Origin: Gemmataceae bacterium | GTDB lineage: Bacteria; Planctomycetota; Planctomycetia; Gemmatales; Gemmataceae | Length of the DNA: 64,000 bases | Direction: 5' to 3' | Assembly (NCBI GenBank): GCA_003136315.1 | Contig: PLDW01000143.1 | Coordinates: forward strand, 1 to 64,000 | Shown here: positions 1 to 9,212 of the stretch, piece after piece | How the letters are laid out: every line of letters starts with the position of its first letter | Position numbering within the stretch: position 1 is the first letter of the stretch | The notes under the pieces: model-generated | Database searches by the model: none | What the model was told of the DNA's origin: nothing | The model's input: the letters and a program-made list of their open reading frames with translations, nothing else | Translations under genes and position numbers: made by a program

Positions 1-630
1 CTCTTGTGAATAATCCGGGCTAGAGAGGACTGCTGAAGAAGCTCCCCAAGACGAACACTCTTCGAACTTTTTCGGGAGAGTAGGGCGCGAGTATTTTGTG
101 GTAGCCTCGCAGCAAGTGCCAGGAAGACAAGCAATTGCGGCGATGGGGCCGTGGGTATGGCGGACGGAAATGTCTCCGGTTCGAATCCCTCTCGGTGGTC
201 GAGACGAACACTCCTCGAACTCTCTCCCTCACTCGGGCTGTAAACCGGCGGGTCGGATCGTTTGGGGAAAAAACTCCCCACCCGTGGGTCAACCTTCAGC
301 GCGAGGGCAAGAGGTGTGGCGGGGCTATCTCCAGCCGTCACCGACCACCCGGCCGATACCCGCCCAACCACCCGGATGTCTGCTCGACCCGTCCGCTGAG
401 GCCGCGCCGTACCCCCTCACACCGACCACTCCGGTGGCGCTATCCCACACCTTCGCGGCCATCCGTCCGCTCGCAGCCACCCGACCGCCAGCTCCCAGCC
501 GCGTCCCCGGTGCCACCCCTCCCCTGCCGGCCCTACCCCTACCGCACCCCTCCGACAGCGTTGTACAGAAACCCTGTCCCACCCCAACGCCGCTCGGAAC
601 CGGCCCGACACCCCACACGCTCGTGCTATC
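1..630. other. Gene-free left edge
   Basis: No convincing coding sequence is visible. The open frames here are arginine/proline-rich and have no ribosome binding site or recognisable motif. The stretch holds two copies of a GAACACT...TCGAAC repeat (51-69 and 180-222) and a small hairpin with GGGGA/TCCCC arms near 255-270. It reads as decayed spacer beyond the end of the large minus-strand operon. Confidence 0.6.
180..222 (+). repeat. Left copy of an operon-flanking degenerate repeat
   Basis: This 43-bp segment (GAATCCCTCTCGGTGGTCGA followed by GACGAACACTCCTCGAACTC) matches 20484-20526 at roughly three quarters of positions, in the same orientation. Shorter copies of the GAACACTCCTCGAAC core lie at 51-69, 858-880 and 20356-20375. 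All copies are outside the twelve-gene operon, on both sides of it. What they are (att-like ends, MITE remnants or a structured RNA) is not shown by the sequence. Confidence 0.5.
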
Positions 631-765
631 ATGCCGCGACTCTTCCATCCCCTGTGGGCCCTCTTAGCCACCGCCACCGACTGCCGACTCCGCAAGGCCA
701 TCGAGTACCTCAAGGCCGAGAACCGCAGCGAGGCTAGGGACTCCGGCGTTTCGGGAAAGGTCTAA
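631..765 (+). pseudogene. 5' fragment of an IS transposase gene
   Basis: An ATG opens a 44-codon frame beginning MPRLFHPLWALLATATDCRL and continuing RKAIEYLKAENR. I recognise this as the N-terminus of integrase-core (rve-type) transposases that are abundant in Gemmata-like planctomycetes, where the coiled region after LKAEN normally continues into the helix-turn-helix. Here homology stops after AENR and the frame ends at TAA about 12 codons later, so only the first ~32 residues remain. It is a decayed insertion sequence next to the operon's 3' end. No terminal inverted repeats were identified. The family assignment is from memory of the motif. Confidence 0.55.
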
Positions 766-981
766 CGCCGTAACCCGAGGTCTTCGGCCACTCCGCTGAC
801 CGTCCAGGAGTTATCTGTACAACTCCGGCTGACGGGATTCAAGGCTAGCTCCGCGAGCCGAACACTCCTCTGACTCCCGGCGCGAGACTCGCGCGGGATG
901 CGGGACGCAGTCGCTCCGAACCCCACGATAACCCCTCCGTGGACGGTCCCCAGAATCGGTATCAGTCGAGTTCAAACGGGG

Positions 982-1674
982 CTACGGAATAACGTGTCGT
1001 TTCCCTACTCGGTCGCCTTGGATCGCATTGGGGGCAGGAAGGCCGGGGACGACGGTGTTCGGATAAGGCGTCCAACCCTGTGACCATTGCGGGCTCGGCC
1101 AGCCGTATGGCGAGTAAGGGCTCGGCCACCGGTTGCCGCCATTGGGCTGGACAGGCGTCCCGTAACTCCACTGCCCGGTGCTGAGGCCGACGGCCAGCGG
1201 TTCGGGCGGCATCGCCGGGGTGGTCGGCCGCTGGAAGGCCGCCGGCTCCGCCTCGAATGCCGTATCCGCAGAGAGCTTTTTGTAGTCTTCGTCGTTGAGG
1301 CCCAGATCGCCCTTCCGCTGGCCGAGGACATTCTCGATCTCGCCCTTCAGGGCCGCCCGGATGCGTTGACGTTGGTCTCCAGTCAGCTGCGAGTCGGTCC
1401 GATACGACCAGACTATCTTGCCGGCCCCGCCAGGGGTAGTGACGTATCGCACCTGACCCGGTTCGAGATGCACCTGCACGCCAACCTCGTTCGCGACCCG
1501 GCCCTCAATCGCGACAGCTCGGCTCACTTTACCGTCTGGCCGGGCCTCCAAGTAGTCCTTGATTTGGGTTTGAAGGCGGTTGGCGAAGTCGGCAGGGGGA
1601 GCGGCCCGGGCGGAAGCGGCAGCCACGAGGCAGGCGAGGAAAAGGGAGCCCGGGTACAGAATGCGGCTGCTCAT
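982..1674 (-). CDS. Small secreted protein, last gene of the GTPase/vWA operon
   Basis: 230 aa from an ATG at 1674. This start is chosen because it gives a clean signal peptide (MSSRILYPG then a hydrophobic LFLACLVAAASARA and an ARA-A cleavage site); a longer frame would bury it. The mature N-terminal ~130 residues look globular (two short lysine/glutamate-rich helices and a beta segment). The last ~70 residues are rich in Pro, Trp, Tyr and Gly (SPYSPYGWPSPQW), typical of a flexible extracytoplasmic tail. It lies 92 bp after the permease gene on the same strand and is probably the operon's last gene. No family was recognised. Confidence 0.7.
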   Translation of the reverse strand: MSSRILYPGSLFLACLVAAASARAAPPADFANRLQTQIKDYLEARPDGKVSRAVAIEGRVANEVGVQVHLEPGQVRYVTTPGGAGKIVWSYRTDSQLTGDQRQRIRAALKGEIENVLGQRKGDLGLNDEDYKKLSADTAFEAEPAAFQRPTTPAMPPEPLAVGLSTGQWSYGTPVQPNGGNRWPSPYSPYGWPSPQWSQGWTPYPNTVVPGLPAPNAIQGDRVGKRHVIP

Positions 1675-1766
1675 GGTGTCGTCCAATGGAGGTGGCCAAG
1701 TGTGAGTGCTCAGCCAACTATGATCCCTTCGGTCCGGCGTGTCAACCACCCGCCCGGCCGTCATCG

Positions 1767-3356
1767 TTAACTTGACAGGCTGAGTGAATAAATGGGCGGC
1801 CGGGTGCGGAACGGCCGGGTGGCGAGGACCATACCGGTTGCAATGGCTAGGAGGAGGGCGATGAGGAACCCGACGTAAAAGGCCCACCAACGCCACTGGC
1901 TGGCGACGGCAATCTGCTCAGTCGGAGACAACCCCGACCACCCCAAGGCGACAAAGGTCAAAACCAATCCGGCAGCCAGCAGGGCCCCGGCCACGGTCCC
2001 CATCGCCCAGAGGAGGACGGCCTCGGCCAAGGCCACCGCCCGGAGCAGCGGAGCAGGGCTCCCCATCGCCCGCAGCATCCCAAACTCGCCGGCTTTCTGC
2101 CGGGCCCGCATCCGGAGCAAGTGGTACATGCCGAGCAGAGTGATGACGCAGAACGCCCCGAGAAGGCCGTACAGTACAATCATTGTCCGCCGGGCGTTCG
2201 CCTCGATCTCTTCCAACTGCGGGATCACCCCCTCATCGACGATTAGCTTCATTTCTTTGACTGTCGCCGCCGCAGGGCGGAGGGCGGACAGGTCGGTAAC
2301 GAATATCCCCGCCCAGTTGTACCCCGGTCGCGGGGCGGGCGGGCGGTGGACCGGGTTCACTGGCTTGGGTACGTCAAACTCCGGTGTCGCCTCCTTCCCG
2401 TGCTTGCGCATCAACGCCCGGGTCTGAATCAGGTACGCCCCCCACTGGTCCAGCGGCAGTGCCATCTTGGCCTGTAGCTTCCACACCCGTTGCTCTTCCC
2501 CGAACGGCCCCTTCCGCTCCTCGTAGACGGTCAGCCCCCACCCGGGCCGGTTGGGGGTGCCGTCCCCGAGCGTGTCGGCGACATCCGGGGGGAGGGCGGC
2601 GGGGGCCGGAAAGTCGCCGACCGGGCCCGAGAACACGGCCTCGGTGTCGTCGAAGTTGTCTCCGTCGAGCAGCCGACCGTGCTCCGCCTCAGTTATCACG
2701 AACCCGTGCCCGAGCGGGAGCGGATCTCGGGTCACTCCGACCAGCGTGAGGCTCACAGGCTGACCCGTTCGGAGGCTGCGAACGATGACCTTACTGGGCG
2801 GGGCGTAGTCGTCAGGATATCCGAGTTCCGTCAGGAGCCGGCGGGACACGATCACCCCTTCAGCCTGCGGGTCGGGAAACCCCGATCTGGCTTCCAGAAA
2901 TGTGGGATCACTGAGGGCGTCGTGGAGCGGGTCACCAGGGGCGACCGTCCGACCGGGCTTCTGGACCGTGTGCATCTGTGCCGCCCCGGGGGCATGTAAT
3001 GCCCAGCCGAGTTCGATCGCGCAAAACCCGTAACACCCTCGGAGCCAGGCCCCGCCGGGCCGCTCGCGGATTCCGGCCTCCAGACGGCCCACGGTGCCCG
3101 GGTCGAACACTACTCTACTCAGTTGCGGGCTCCGGTCCGAGACCCACACGCACTGGGACAGCGGCTGGGCTGCGAGCCGGGCCTGCGCGACCGCCTTGAC
3201 GGCCCAGGGTAGGGCGAGGCAGACGGCCGCCGCCGCAGTCGTGAGCATCAGGCTGATGGCAACCACCCGAGTGGCCGGGCGGGCCTCCTTCTCGGTCAGA
3301 TCCTGCCAGGCGAACCAAACGGCAAAGCGGACCAGTCCGGGGCGGGTCAACGGCAT
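1767..3356 (-). CDS. ABC transporter permease, MacB/FtsX type
   Basis: 529 aa. The start (MPLTRPG) overlaps the stop of the upstream ATPase by 10 bp, which decides it against a longer frame. Topology fits the MacB/FtsX/LolC fold: one N-terminal membrane helix at about residues 30-52, a periplasmic domain of about 330 residues, then three C-terminal helices (YGLLGAFCVITLLGM; LAEAVLLWAMGTVAGALL; WWAFYVGFLIALLLAIATGM). The segment before the last helices (RQKAGEFGMLRAMGS) is the usual FtsX-superfamily coupling region. With the ATPase it would form a mechanotransmission or lipoprotein-release type transporter rather than an importer. Its substrate is unknown; the co-encoded vWA proteins are candidate partners. 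Confidence 0.85.
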   Translation of the reverse strand: MPLTRPGLVRFAVWFAWQDLTEKEARPATRVVAISLMLTTAAAAVCLALPWAVKAVAQARLAAQPLSQCVWVSDRSPQLSRVVFDPGTVGRLEAGIRERPGGAWLRGCYGFCAIELGWALHAPGAAQMHTVQKPGRTVAPGDPLHDALSDPTFLEARSGFPDPQAEGVIVSRRLLTELGYPDDYAPPSKVIVRSLRTGQPVSLTLVGVTRDPLPLGHGFVITEAEHGRLLDGDNFDDTEAVFSGPVGDFPAPAALPPDVADTLGDGTPNRPGWGLTVYEERKGPFGEEQRVWKLQAKMALPLDQWGAYLIQTRALMRKHGKEATPEFDVPKPVNPVHRPPAPRPGYNWAGIFVTDLSALRPAAATVKEMKLIVDEGVIPQLEEIEANARRTMIVLYGLLGAFCVITLLGMYHLLRMRARQKAGEFGMLRAMGSPAPLLRAVALAEAVLLWAMGTVAGALLAAGLVLTFVALGWSGLSPTEQIAVASQWRWWAFYVGFLIALLLAIATGMVLATRPFRTRPPIYSLSLSS

Positions 3357-4291
3357 GGCGGTGGAGTTTCCGTTGGGGGGTCGAGAACGGACCGGATGGT
3401 CGGCTCGTGATCCTTCCACTCGGACTGCGGGAAGTGACACACAAGTTCGTGCCGTTCATTGAGCAGTAGAAAGTAGTCGGAGTAGTCTCGCGCGGTTTCC
3501 CGGTGGTGGCAGACGAAGAACAAGGTCCGCCCGATGCTGGCGTCGGCCCACCGGTCAAGGCGGTCGGCGAGCCGGCCGGGGGGCCGCGCGGCCCGGGCCC
3601 GGAGGGCCTTCGCGCACCGCCGATACAGCTCGCCCGAGTGCCAGTCTCGCATCAAAGCGAGCACGGCCCGGGAGTTGCGGGGGTCGAGGTTGCTGATCGG
3701 CTCGTCGGCGAACAACACGGCCGGACCAGCGGCGACCGCCCGGACAACCGCGAACCGCTGCTTTTGGCCGCCGGAGCAGTAGCGGGGCATGGCCCCCGCG
3801 CAGGCCGCCAGCCCGCCCGCCTCCGGGTCGTCCACAATGCCCAGGGCTGGCCCGGCAGAGTCGTCGACCTCGGCGATCAGCGTGTCGGCCCACGCCGCCC
3901 GCTCGTCTGCCGCCCAACCCTGGAGTGCCAGTGGCATCGCCACGTTGTCCCGACAGGTGAAGTGAGGGAGCAGGTAGCCGGACTGGAGGACGAACCCGAA
4001 TGCGTCCGCGCGCAGGGCCGTCCGCCCCTCGCATTCGCGGTTCAGGGCGTGGTAGTCCGTCTCCTGGCCCAGCCGGGTGTAAACGACGGTCCCAGGGGGG
4101 TGTTCCTTCTCTTCCAACAGCCCGAGGAGGTTCAAGAGGGTGGATTTCCCGGACCCCGATGGCCCAAGGACAGCCACCTTCTGACCGGGCGGGAGGTCGA
4201 ATGACACGCCCCGCAGGGCCGGAGCGGGAGGGCGCCCCGGGACCGCCGCGTAGGTATGGGTGAGGTTGCGGACCCGGAATGTCACGGCCAC
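3347..4291 (-). CDS. ABC transporter ATPase, LolD/MacB type
   Basis: 314 aa from a GTG at 4291 that overlaps the stop of the vWA gene by 10 bp. Walker A GPSGSGKST is at residues 43-51, the Q-loop glutamine near 103 (VLQSGYLL), the signature motif (CSGGQ) at 172-176, and Walker B plus catalytic Glu at 191-198 (AVLFADEP), with D-loop SNLDP. The H-loop His lies in LFFVCHH. All catalytic residues are present, so it should hydrolyse ATP. It is longer than a typical LolD (~230 aa), with an insertion between the D-loop and H-loop and a C-terminal tail. It pairs with the permease that starts within its last codons. Confidence 0.9.
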   Translation of the reverse strand: MAVTFRVRNLTHTYAAVPGRPPAPALRGVSFDLPPGQKVAVLGPSGSGKSTLLNLLGLLEEKEHPPGTVVYTRLGQETDYHALNRECEGRTALRADAFGFVLQSGYLLPHFTCRDNVAMPLALQGWAADERAAWADTLIAEVDDSAGPALGIVDDPEAGGLAACAGAMPRYCSGGQKQRFAVVRAVAAGPAVLFADEPISNLDPRNSRAVLALMRDWHSGELYRRCAKALRARAARPPGRLADRLDRWADASIGRTLFFVCHHRETARDYSDYFLLLNERHELVCHFPQSEWKDHEPTIRSVLDPPTETPPPCR

Positions 4292-6777
4292 TCCCGCTTG
4301 TAGTCGAGCCAGTACCAGGCCTCCCGGAGGTTACCCTCACCAGGCGGCTGCGCGCCCCCGGCCTCGCTGCCCAGCGACTTGTCTGCCGCGGGGTCGCCAG
4401 TGAGACTGGCCTTGTCCATGAAGAAGGAGCGGTCGGTGGAGGCGTCTTTGGTCTGCTTCCCTCGCACAAGCCGCAGACCCTCCTCAAGATTATCTGGGCC
4501 GTACTCGTGCCGGCATTTCTTCAGCAAGTCCTCGAGCAAGAGCCGCTTCTTGTCCAGCCGGGTGACCATCCGCCCACCGTCCGAGAAGTTCCCGGACCGG
4601 ATCTTCTCGGGTGGGAGGGTGAGGATCTCGCTCTGAAAGATGAAGCCGTGTTTGACCTTGAGGGTCAACTCCGCCGACTGGTCCCCGGTACTCGCCGTGG
4701 CCGTCTTGCCCGGCCCCTCCTGGTATCTGGCAATGGCGCTAGCGAACTCCTGAAGCGTGGGTTGTCCCTGACGGTTCCCCAAAAGCCGGCCGAGGAGGTC
4801 ATACACCTGTAACAGTTCGTGCTCGCTTACGAGGAGTTGCTGGCGAACGAGGCTGACCCCCTTCGGGGTAGCGTCGTAGACGTACCGGAAGTCGAACACC
4901 TGAACCCCGCTGGCCAGGGTGGCCAGGTCGATCTTCTTCTGGCGAAGGATCTCCAGGAGTTCGGGGTCGTTGAACTGGGACACTGATTGGGCATTGAACT
5001 GCCCGTTCTGGATCTTACGGAGTTGGGCGTCGAGTTGGGCCGCACGCTGCGCCAGCCGGTCGTACTGGGCCAGGACCGTTTTCACCATCTCGTCTTGGCC
5101 GCCAATCGGAAAGTACCGCTTGACCCGCAGTTCGGGGAGCTTCAGACCGGCATTGAACGCCTCGGCGATCTCCTCGGTCTGGCTCTTGAACTTGGCCACG
5201 TCCTTGTCCGTGGCGACCGCCGCCGCGGTGACGTGAAAGGCGAAGAACTCGATCGGGCTCTGGCCCTCCCTGAGGAGTCGGCGGGCGGCGGCCTGTTCGG
5301 GCTTTCTCTGGCCGCCGTTGTCCATATGGTCTCCGGTGTCACCGATGAGGACCAGGAGGCGGCGGGCCCGGCCGGGGGACCAGCCGCCGTTGTCGAGGGC
5401 GAGTTGGAGCCCCAGGTACATCTGCTCCGGTGGGTCCCCGCCCTCAAACCCGGGCCGGGTCTTGTGGACTTTCAGTTCTTCCAGCATGTCCGTGTAAGCC
5501 TTGGTGCCAGCGGCCACCAGCGGCTTGCACACGACTGCCTTCTCCAGCTTCTCCCGAATGGCCCGGTCGGCCACCGGGACATCCGAGTAATAGGTCACCC
5601 CGACCCGCAGCTTCCGGCCGTCCTTTTGGACCCGGGTGATCAGTTGCTCGACGGCGGCCGCCGCCCGTGGGTGCCAGGGGTCCATGCTATCGCTGTCGTC
5701 GATCACGAACATCAGCTCGGTCAGGTCCAACTCGGCCCGGACGTACGCCAACTCCTGCTGAACTCGGGCCAGTTCCTCCCCGCGGGTGGTGGCGAACTGC
5801 TGCCCGCTGATCAGGTCGCCGATGTAGGCGATCTTGTACAGATTCGCGGCCCCGAGGGCCTCGGCCAGCACCGGACGGTTGTCCTTGTCGACCCCGACCG
5901 GGATGATCGGGTGACGGGGCCGGTTCTTGGCCCACGGGACCGGTTTCCCGTCGACAAAGTCCCCCTCGCGGGTGTCGGTGGCCACCACCTGACCGGCGAA
6001 CGCCTTCTTGGCGTCCTCGGCCGTTTTGTACGCCTTGACCGGCTCACGGTTGGTCGACTCGGTGTCCCACATCACCGCCTCGCGGGTCCGCCACAGCAGC
6101 ACCCGCTCCTTTGGCACCCACCCGATGATGCCGGACGACTCGTCCAGGACATCGCGATGTGCGGCCCGGAGATCGTTGAAGTTCGAGTCCGCGCCGATGA
6201 GCAGGAACCCATCGGTGTCGGATGCCGGGTTGGTGTCCCCCCACACGAAGAAGATGCGGAAGAACCGGATCGGCTCCAGGGGCCTGGCAGCAGGGTCGGG
6301 GGCCAGCCGGAGCGGCGCTGGCTCCAGGTCCTTGTTCGCCTTGGCGTATTTTTCCGAATTAATCAGCAGGGCCTTCAGGTACAGGGTCGAGACGCCCTCG
6401 CGGAGGGCGGCCGTCTCGGTCACCAACGACGTCTTGGGGGTCCACCCGAGGACCTTCAGGGTGTTGTCCCCCAGCCGGCCGGTCCCCAACAGGCTCTCCT
6501 TCTGGTCGTTGGCCAGCACAACCACTTTCTGGAGCCACCTCACCCCGTCTGCCCCTGACTCGTCGGGCCCGCCCGGCTTCTGCCGGGGCTTGTACCCGTC
6601 ATGCGCCAGCCAAGCCGACTTCGGGTCGGCCGGTATCCGGGCCCGGTCGGCGGGCTTGTTCAAGTCGATCGGGGTCGCATCGGTCCGGGACCAGTACACG
6701 ACCGGGTCAGCCGCCGTCGCCGGGGCGGCCCGTGCGGCCAAAGCGACGAGGATCAGGAGGAGGCGGGGAACGTTCAT
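4282..6777 (-). CDS. Secreted von Willebrand factor A domain protein
   Basis: 831 aa from an ATG at 6777 preceded by GGAGG at 5 nt. Residues 1-23 form a signal peptide (MNVPRLLLILVALAARAAPA). An SH3-like segment is plausible around 210-235 (IIGWVPKERVLLW). A vWA domain begins near 353 and has an intact MIDAS motif (D360-x-S362-x-S364 in VIDDSDSM) and a later VLIGDTGDH strand. The C-terminal 300 residues are predicted helical and charged (RLAQRAAQLDAQLRKIQ), consistent with coiled coil. vWA domains bind metal and mediate protein-protein contacts. Two neighbouring products look like MIDAS-less relatives, so this may be the metal-binding member of a vWA assembly outside the cytoplasm. Confidence 0.8.
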   Translation of the reverse strand: MNVPRLLLILVALAARAAPATAADPVVYWSRTDATPIDLNKPADRARIPADPKSAWLAHDGYKPRQKPGGPDESGADGVRWLQKVVVLANDQKESLLGTGRLGDNTLKVLGWTPKTSLVTETAALREGVSTLYLKALLINSEKYAKANKDLEPAPLRLAPDPAARPLEPIRFFRIFFVWGDTNPASDTDGFLLIGADSNFNDLRAAHRDVLDESSGIIGWVPKERVLLWRTREAVMWDTESTNREPVKAYKTAEDAKKAFAGQVVATDTREGDFVDGKPVPWAKNRPRHPIIPVGVDKDNRPVLAEALGAANLYKIAYIGDLISGQQFATTRGEELARVQQELAYVRAELDLTELMFVIDDSDSMDPWHPRAAAAVEQLITRVQKDGRKLRVGVTYYSDVPVADRAIREKLEKAVVCKPLVAAGTKAYTDMLEELKVHKTRPGFEGGDPPEQMYLGLQLALDNGGWSPGRARRLLVLIGDTGDHMDNGGQRKPEQAAARRLLREGQSPIEFFAFHVTAAAVATDKDVAKFKSQTEEIAEAFNAGLKLPELRVKRYFPIGGQDEMVKTVLAQYDRLAQRAAQLDAQLRKIQNGQFNAQSVSQFNDPELLEILRQKKIDLATLASGVQVFDFRYVYDATPKGVSLVRQQLLVSEHELLQVYDLLGRLLGNRQGQPTLQEFASAIARYQEGPGKTATASTGDQSAELTLKVKHGFIFQSEILTLPPEKIRSGNFSDGGRMVTRLDKKRLLLEDLLKKCRHEYGPDNLEEGLRLVRGKQTKDASTDRSFFMDKASLTGDPAADKSLGSEAGGAQPPGEGNLREAWYWLDYKREWP

Positions 6778-6791
6778 CGGGACCTCCGGGG

Positions 6792-8210
6792 TTAATCGAC
6801 CTTCATCTTGCACAGGTCGAGGACACGGTCCTGGAGTTGCCGGTCCAGCGGGACCGTCGAGCCGGGGCCGGGGACGAGTCTCACGCTCCCGCCTCGGGCG
6901 TCGACGTGGTGCCACTGGAGCAGTCGGTCCCGGTCCTCGGGGGTGAGTTCCCGGCGAGCGACCAGCACGACGTGGACTTCCAGGTCCCGCCACCCGCCAG
7001 TGTCCGGCAACAGCGGCGGGCAGTCAATGCTCGCGACCAGGACCGCCCGGCGGGCCGGACGGAGTGGGTCGAAGAACCCCTTGAGCGTCTCCCCGAACCG
7101 ATCCGGGCTCTCAGTCGCGTTGGGGGCCGGTGCCCCCAGGGCCGACAGGTTGACCTTCTCGTCGGTCAGCTTGACCCACAGGTTGGCCTCGGCGGTCTGG
7201 GCCACGACCAACCCGACTCGCGGTCGAGCGTCCTTTCCGCGGGCGAACCGACTCAAGACATGCTCGTACACCCGGACATACTCCTTGGCGCTGAGGTTCG
7301 GGCTGCTGAGGGCGACGATCATCACGTCCCGGAGGTCGTGGGGGTTGTCCGGCGGGCGATCCTGGACCGCGGGCTTGGCAGGAGGTTGGGCTTCAGCGAT
7401 CCGTTTCGGCAATTCGTTCAGCTTGGCGGCGGTGAGATAGTCCTTCAACTCCTTCACCTGACCGGCCAGTTGGCCCGCCGCCTCGACCGCTTTCGGGTCG
7501 GGCCCAGGCGACATTTGCCTATCCCCCTTCCCGAGCGGGGCGCCGCCATCAGGTAGCTTCTCCGGCAGGCGTGCCTTGTCGCGCTTCTCGCCTGGGGCGT
7601 CCGGAGGCTGCCCTTTGAGGGCCACCGCCTTGGTGGCTGCGGCGGTGGCGACTTCCTCCAGATCCGCTGCCGAATGAGCCGGAACCACAGGCGCCAGTTT
7701 TTGACTCTTGGGCATGAGGCCCCATGCCGTGATCAGGACCGCCGCCACTGCAATGCCGCCGACGATTGCCCCGTCGAGCCGGCTCTCCCATTTCTTCGAT
7801 TTGGAAAGTGGATCGAGGCACTCCTCGAATTGCAGGCCAAGGTTGGTGATCTTCTTTCGTAGTTTCGCGAGTGTCTCGCTGGTGCCCCTCATTTCGGCGA
7901 GTCGGTAGGCCGTCTTGATGGCTTTTAACGTCTGCTGAAGTTCACTCTTCGCTTCGTTGTTATACTGCGATTCTGACTTATGAGATATTTCTTTAATACG
8001 TTCCAAGAGTTGCCTGATCTCTTGTTCCAGTATCTTCGCGAATCGTTTGGCACTCGTGTCGAGTTGCGTCGGGGCGGACTCGCTCGCCCCCCCCGCGCCT
8101 TTGCCGTCAGGCGCTTTCCCCCCCTTTGGCGTGTCAGAGGAGCCGTGGTTGGTCACTGTCGCGCTGTTCACCAGTGGCACGTCGTTCGCCTCGCCTTGTT
8201 TGTCAGACAT
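6792..8210 (-). CDS. Membrane-anchored protein with coiled coil and degenerate vWA-like C-terminus
   Basis: 472 aa from an ATG at 8210 (MSDKQGEAND) with GGTGG upstream. Residues 50-150 are highly charged and helical (KRFAKILEQEIRQLLERI), likely coiled coil. One membrane helix follows at about 173-191 (IVGGIAVAAVLITAWGLM). After a Lys/Pro-rich linker, the C-terminal ~170 residues begin with a beta strand followed by VMIVALSSPNLSAKEY and contain alternating strands and helices, resembling a vWA/Rossmann fold without MIDAS residues. This fold call is inference from the pattern. The gene ends 14 bp before the vWA gene and follows a similar membrane protein. Confidence 0.7.
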   Translation of the reverse strand: MSDKQGEANDVPLVNSATVTNHGSSDTPKGGKAPDGKGAGGASESAPTQLDTSAKRFAKILEQEIRQLLERIKEISHKSESQYNNEAKSELQQTLKAIKTAYRLAEMRGTSETLAKLRKKITNLGLQFEECLDPLSKSKKWESRLDGAIVGGIAVAAVLITAWGLMPKSQKLAPVVPAHSAADLEEVATAAATKAVALKGQPPDAPGEKRDKARLPEKLPDGGAPLGKGDRQMSPGPDPKAVEAAGQLAGQVKELKDYLTAAKLNELPKRIAEAQPPAKPAVQDRPPDNPHDLRDVMIVALSSPNLSAKEYVRVYEHVLSRFARGKDARPRVGLVVAQTAEANLWVKLTDEKVNLSALGAPAPNATESPDRFGETLKGFFDPLRPARRAVLVASIDCPPLLPDTGGWRDLEVHVVLVARRELTPEDRDRLLQWHHVDARGGSVRLVPGPGSTVPLDRQLQDRVLDLCKMKVD

Positions 8211-8268
8211 GATCCACCCATACTTAGGCATTCCTGGAAATCCGCACCCGTGACCACGTCTGCCAACG

Positions 8269-9201
8269 TTACTTGTCCCAGCCGAAATAACTAAGATTAT
8301 TCTCCAGGGCTTTGTGCCAAGTGTTAATATATCGATTCGACACTCTTCCGATGGTGAGCTTCTCTGTGTGAAAAAGTGTCGCGAGAATCGGGCTTTCCTC
8401 CGGTGTGCCCTCCGGGCACAGCCGCAACAACCGCGGCCGCAAATTGTCGACCAACAAACCCTGATTCCTCGGGTCGTTTCCCACGTCGTAGCCACTCTCC
8501 CACACGATCACCGGGACGACTGGACTGTGCGCTTGGACCGCCAGCGCCTTCATGTCTGCCAAGATGTGGGTGAATGACGGCTTGAACTCGTCTCGGGCGA
8601 ACCACTCGCTGGGCGGCGCGCCTTCCCGGGTCGCGAGCCAGGTCGACCAAGCCTGCGTCCGGGTCCTGGAGCACACCCACACATCCCCATTGAAGAGCCG
8701 TCCCGCGAGGGCTCCTTTCCGGAGCCCGTCGACGGCGAGAGAGTGGTCGGCGAGGTGACCCACCAAATCCGTGGTCCCCACGAGGACCACTAACAGGTCA
8801 CCGGTTGGGTTGATAAGCGAGGGCACACGGGTGAGTGGCGAGTGGGGGTGCATCGGCGGTTTGGGGGTCGGGCTACCAGTCTGAGAGGGTGCTTGCACCG
8901 GGGGCGTCTCGGGCTGTTTTCCGCCCGGGAGCGTCGTGCCAGGTGTCTTGTTCGGGCCTGGGCCACTAATTGGCTCGCCCGGGATGGAAGGCGGCTGGCC
9001 CCCATCCGGGGGGACCCCATTGCTCGCCACCATCGTGCCGCCCATCGGAGTGCTCGGGACGACCGGCGGCTCGGTGGCATCTGGGGTGACGAGTGAGTCC
9101 GACGTGTGGGGCTTGGCCGCGTACCACCCGAGGGCGGCGACGTTGGTCAGCAGGCCGAGCCCGGCCGTGACGGCGATTCGCGCGACGAGTGAGTCCATCA
9201 T
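8269..9201 (-). CDS. Membrane-anchored protein with Pro-rich linker and vWA-like domain
   Basis: 310 aa from an ATG at 9201 with GGAGG 5 nt upstream (a second ATG follows directly). One membrane helix at residues 6-28 (RIAVTAGLGLLTNVAALGWY) is followed by a ~95-residue Pro/Gly/Thr-rich linker, then a globular C-terminal domain starting with LLVVLVGTTDLVGHLADHSL. The alternation of strands and helices recalls the degenerate vWA-like domain of the next gene product, and again no MIDAS triad is seen. It sits 11 bp after the four-helix membrane protein gene. No catalytic motif was recognised. Confidence 0.65.
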   Translation of the reverse strand: MMDSLVARIAVTAGLGLLTNVAALGWYAAKPHTSDSLVTPDATEPPVVPSTPMGGTMVASNGVPPDGGQPPSIPGEPISGPGPNKTPGTTLPGGKQPETPPVQAPSQTGSPTPKPPMHPHSPLTRVPSLINPTGDLLVVLVGTTDLVGHLADHSLAVDGLRKGALAGRLFNGDVWVCSRTRTQAWSTWLATREGAPPSEWFARDEFKPSFTHILADMKALAVQAHSPVVPVIVWESGYDVGNDPRNQGLLVDNLRPRLLRLCPEGTPEESPILATLFHTEKLTIGRVSNRYINTWHKALENNLSYFGWDK

Positions 9202-9212
9202 CGGGCCTCCGG

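Noticed and set aside
166-200. tRNA-like GGTTCGAATCC near the left edge
   Set aside because: The flanking bases do not pair as a T-arm and no anticodon arm precedes it. It is better explained as part of the flanking repeat.
4987-6558. 523-codon plus-strand open frame opposite the vWA gene
   Set aside because: It is the complement of a strongly supported gene, is rich in Gly/Leu/Asp/Val typical of antisense frames in high-GC DNA, and has no motif.
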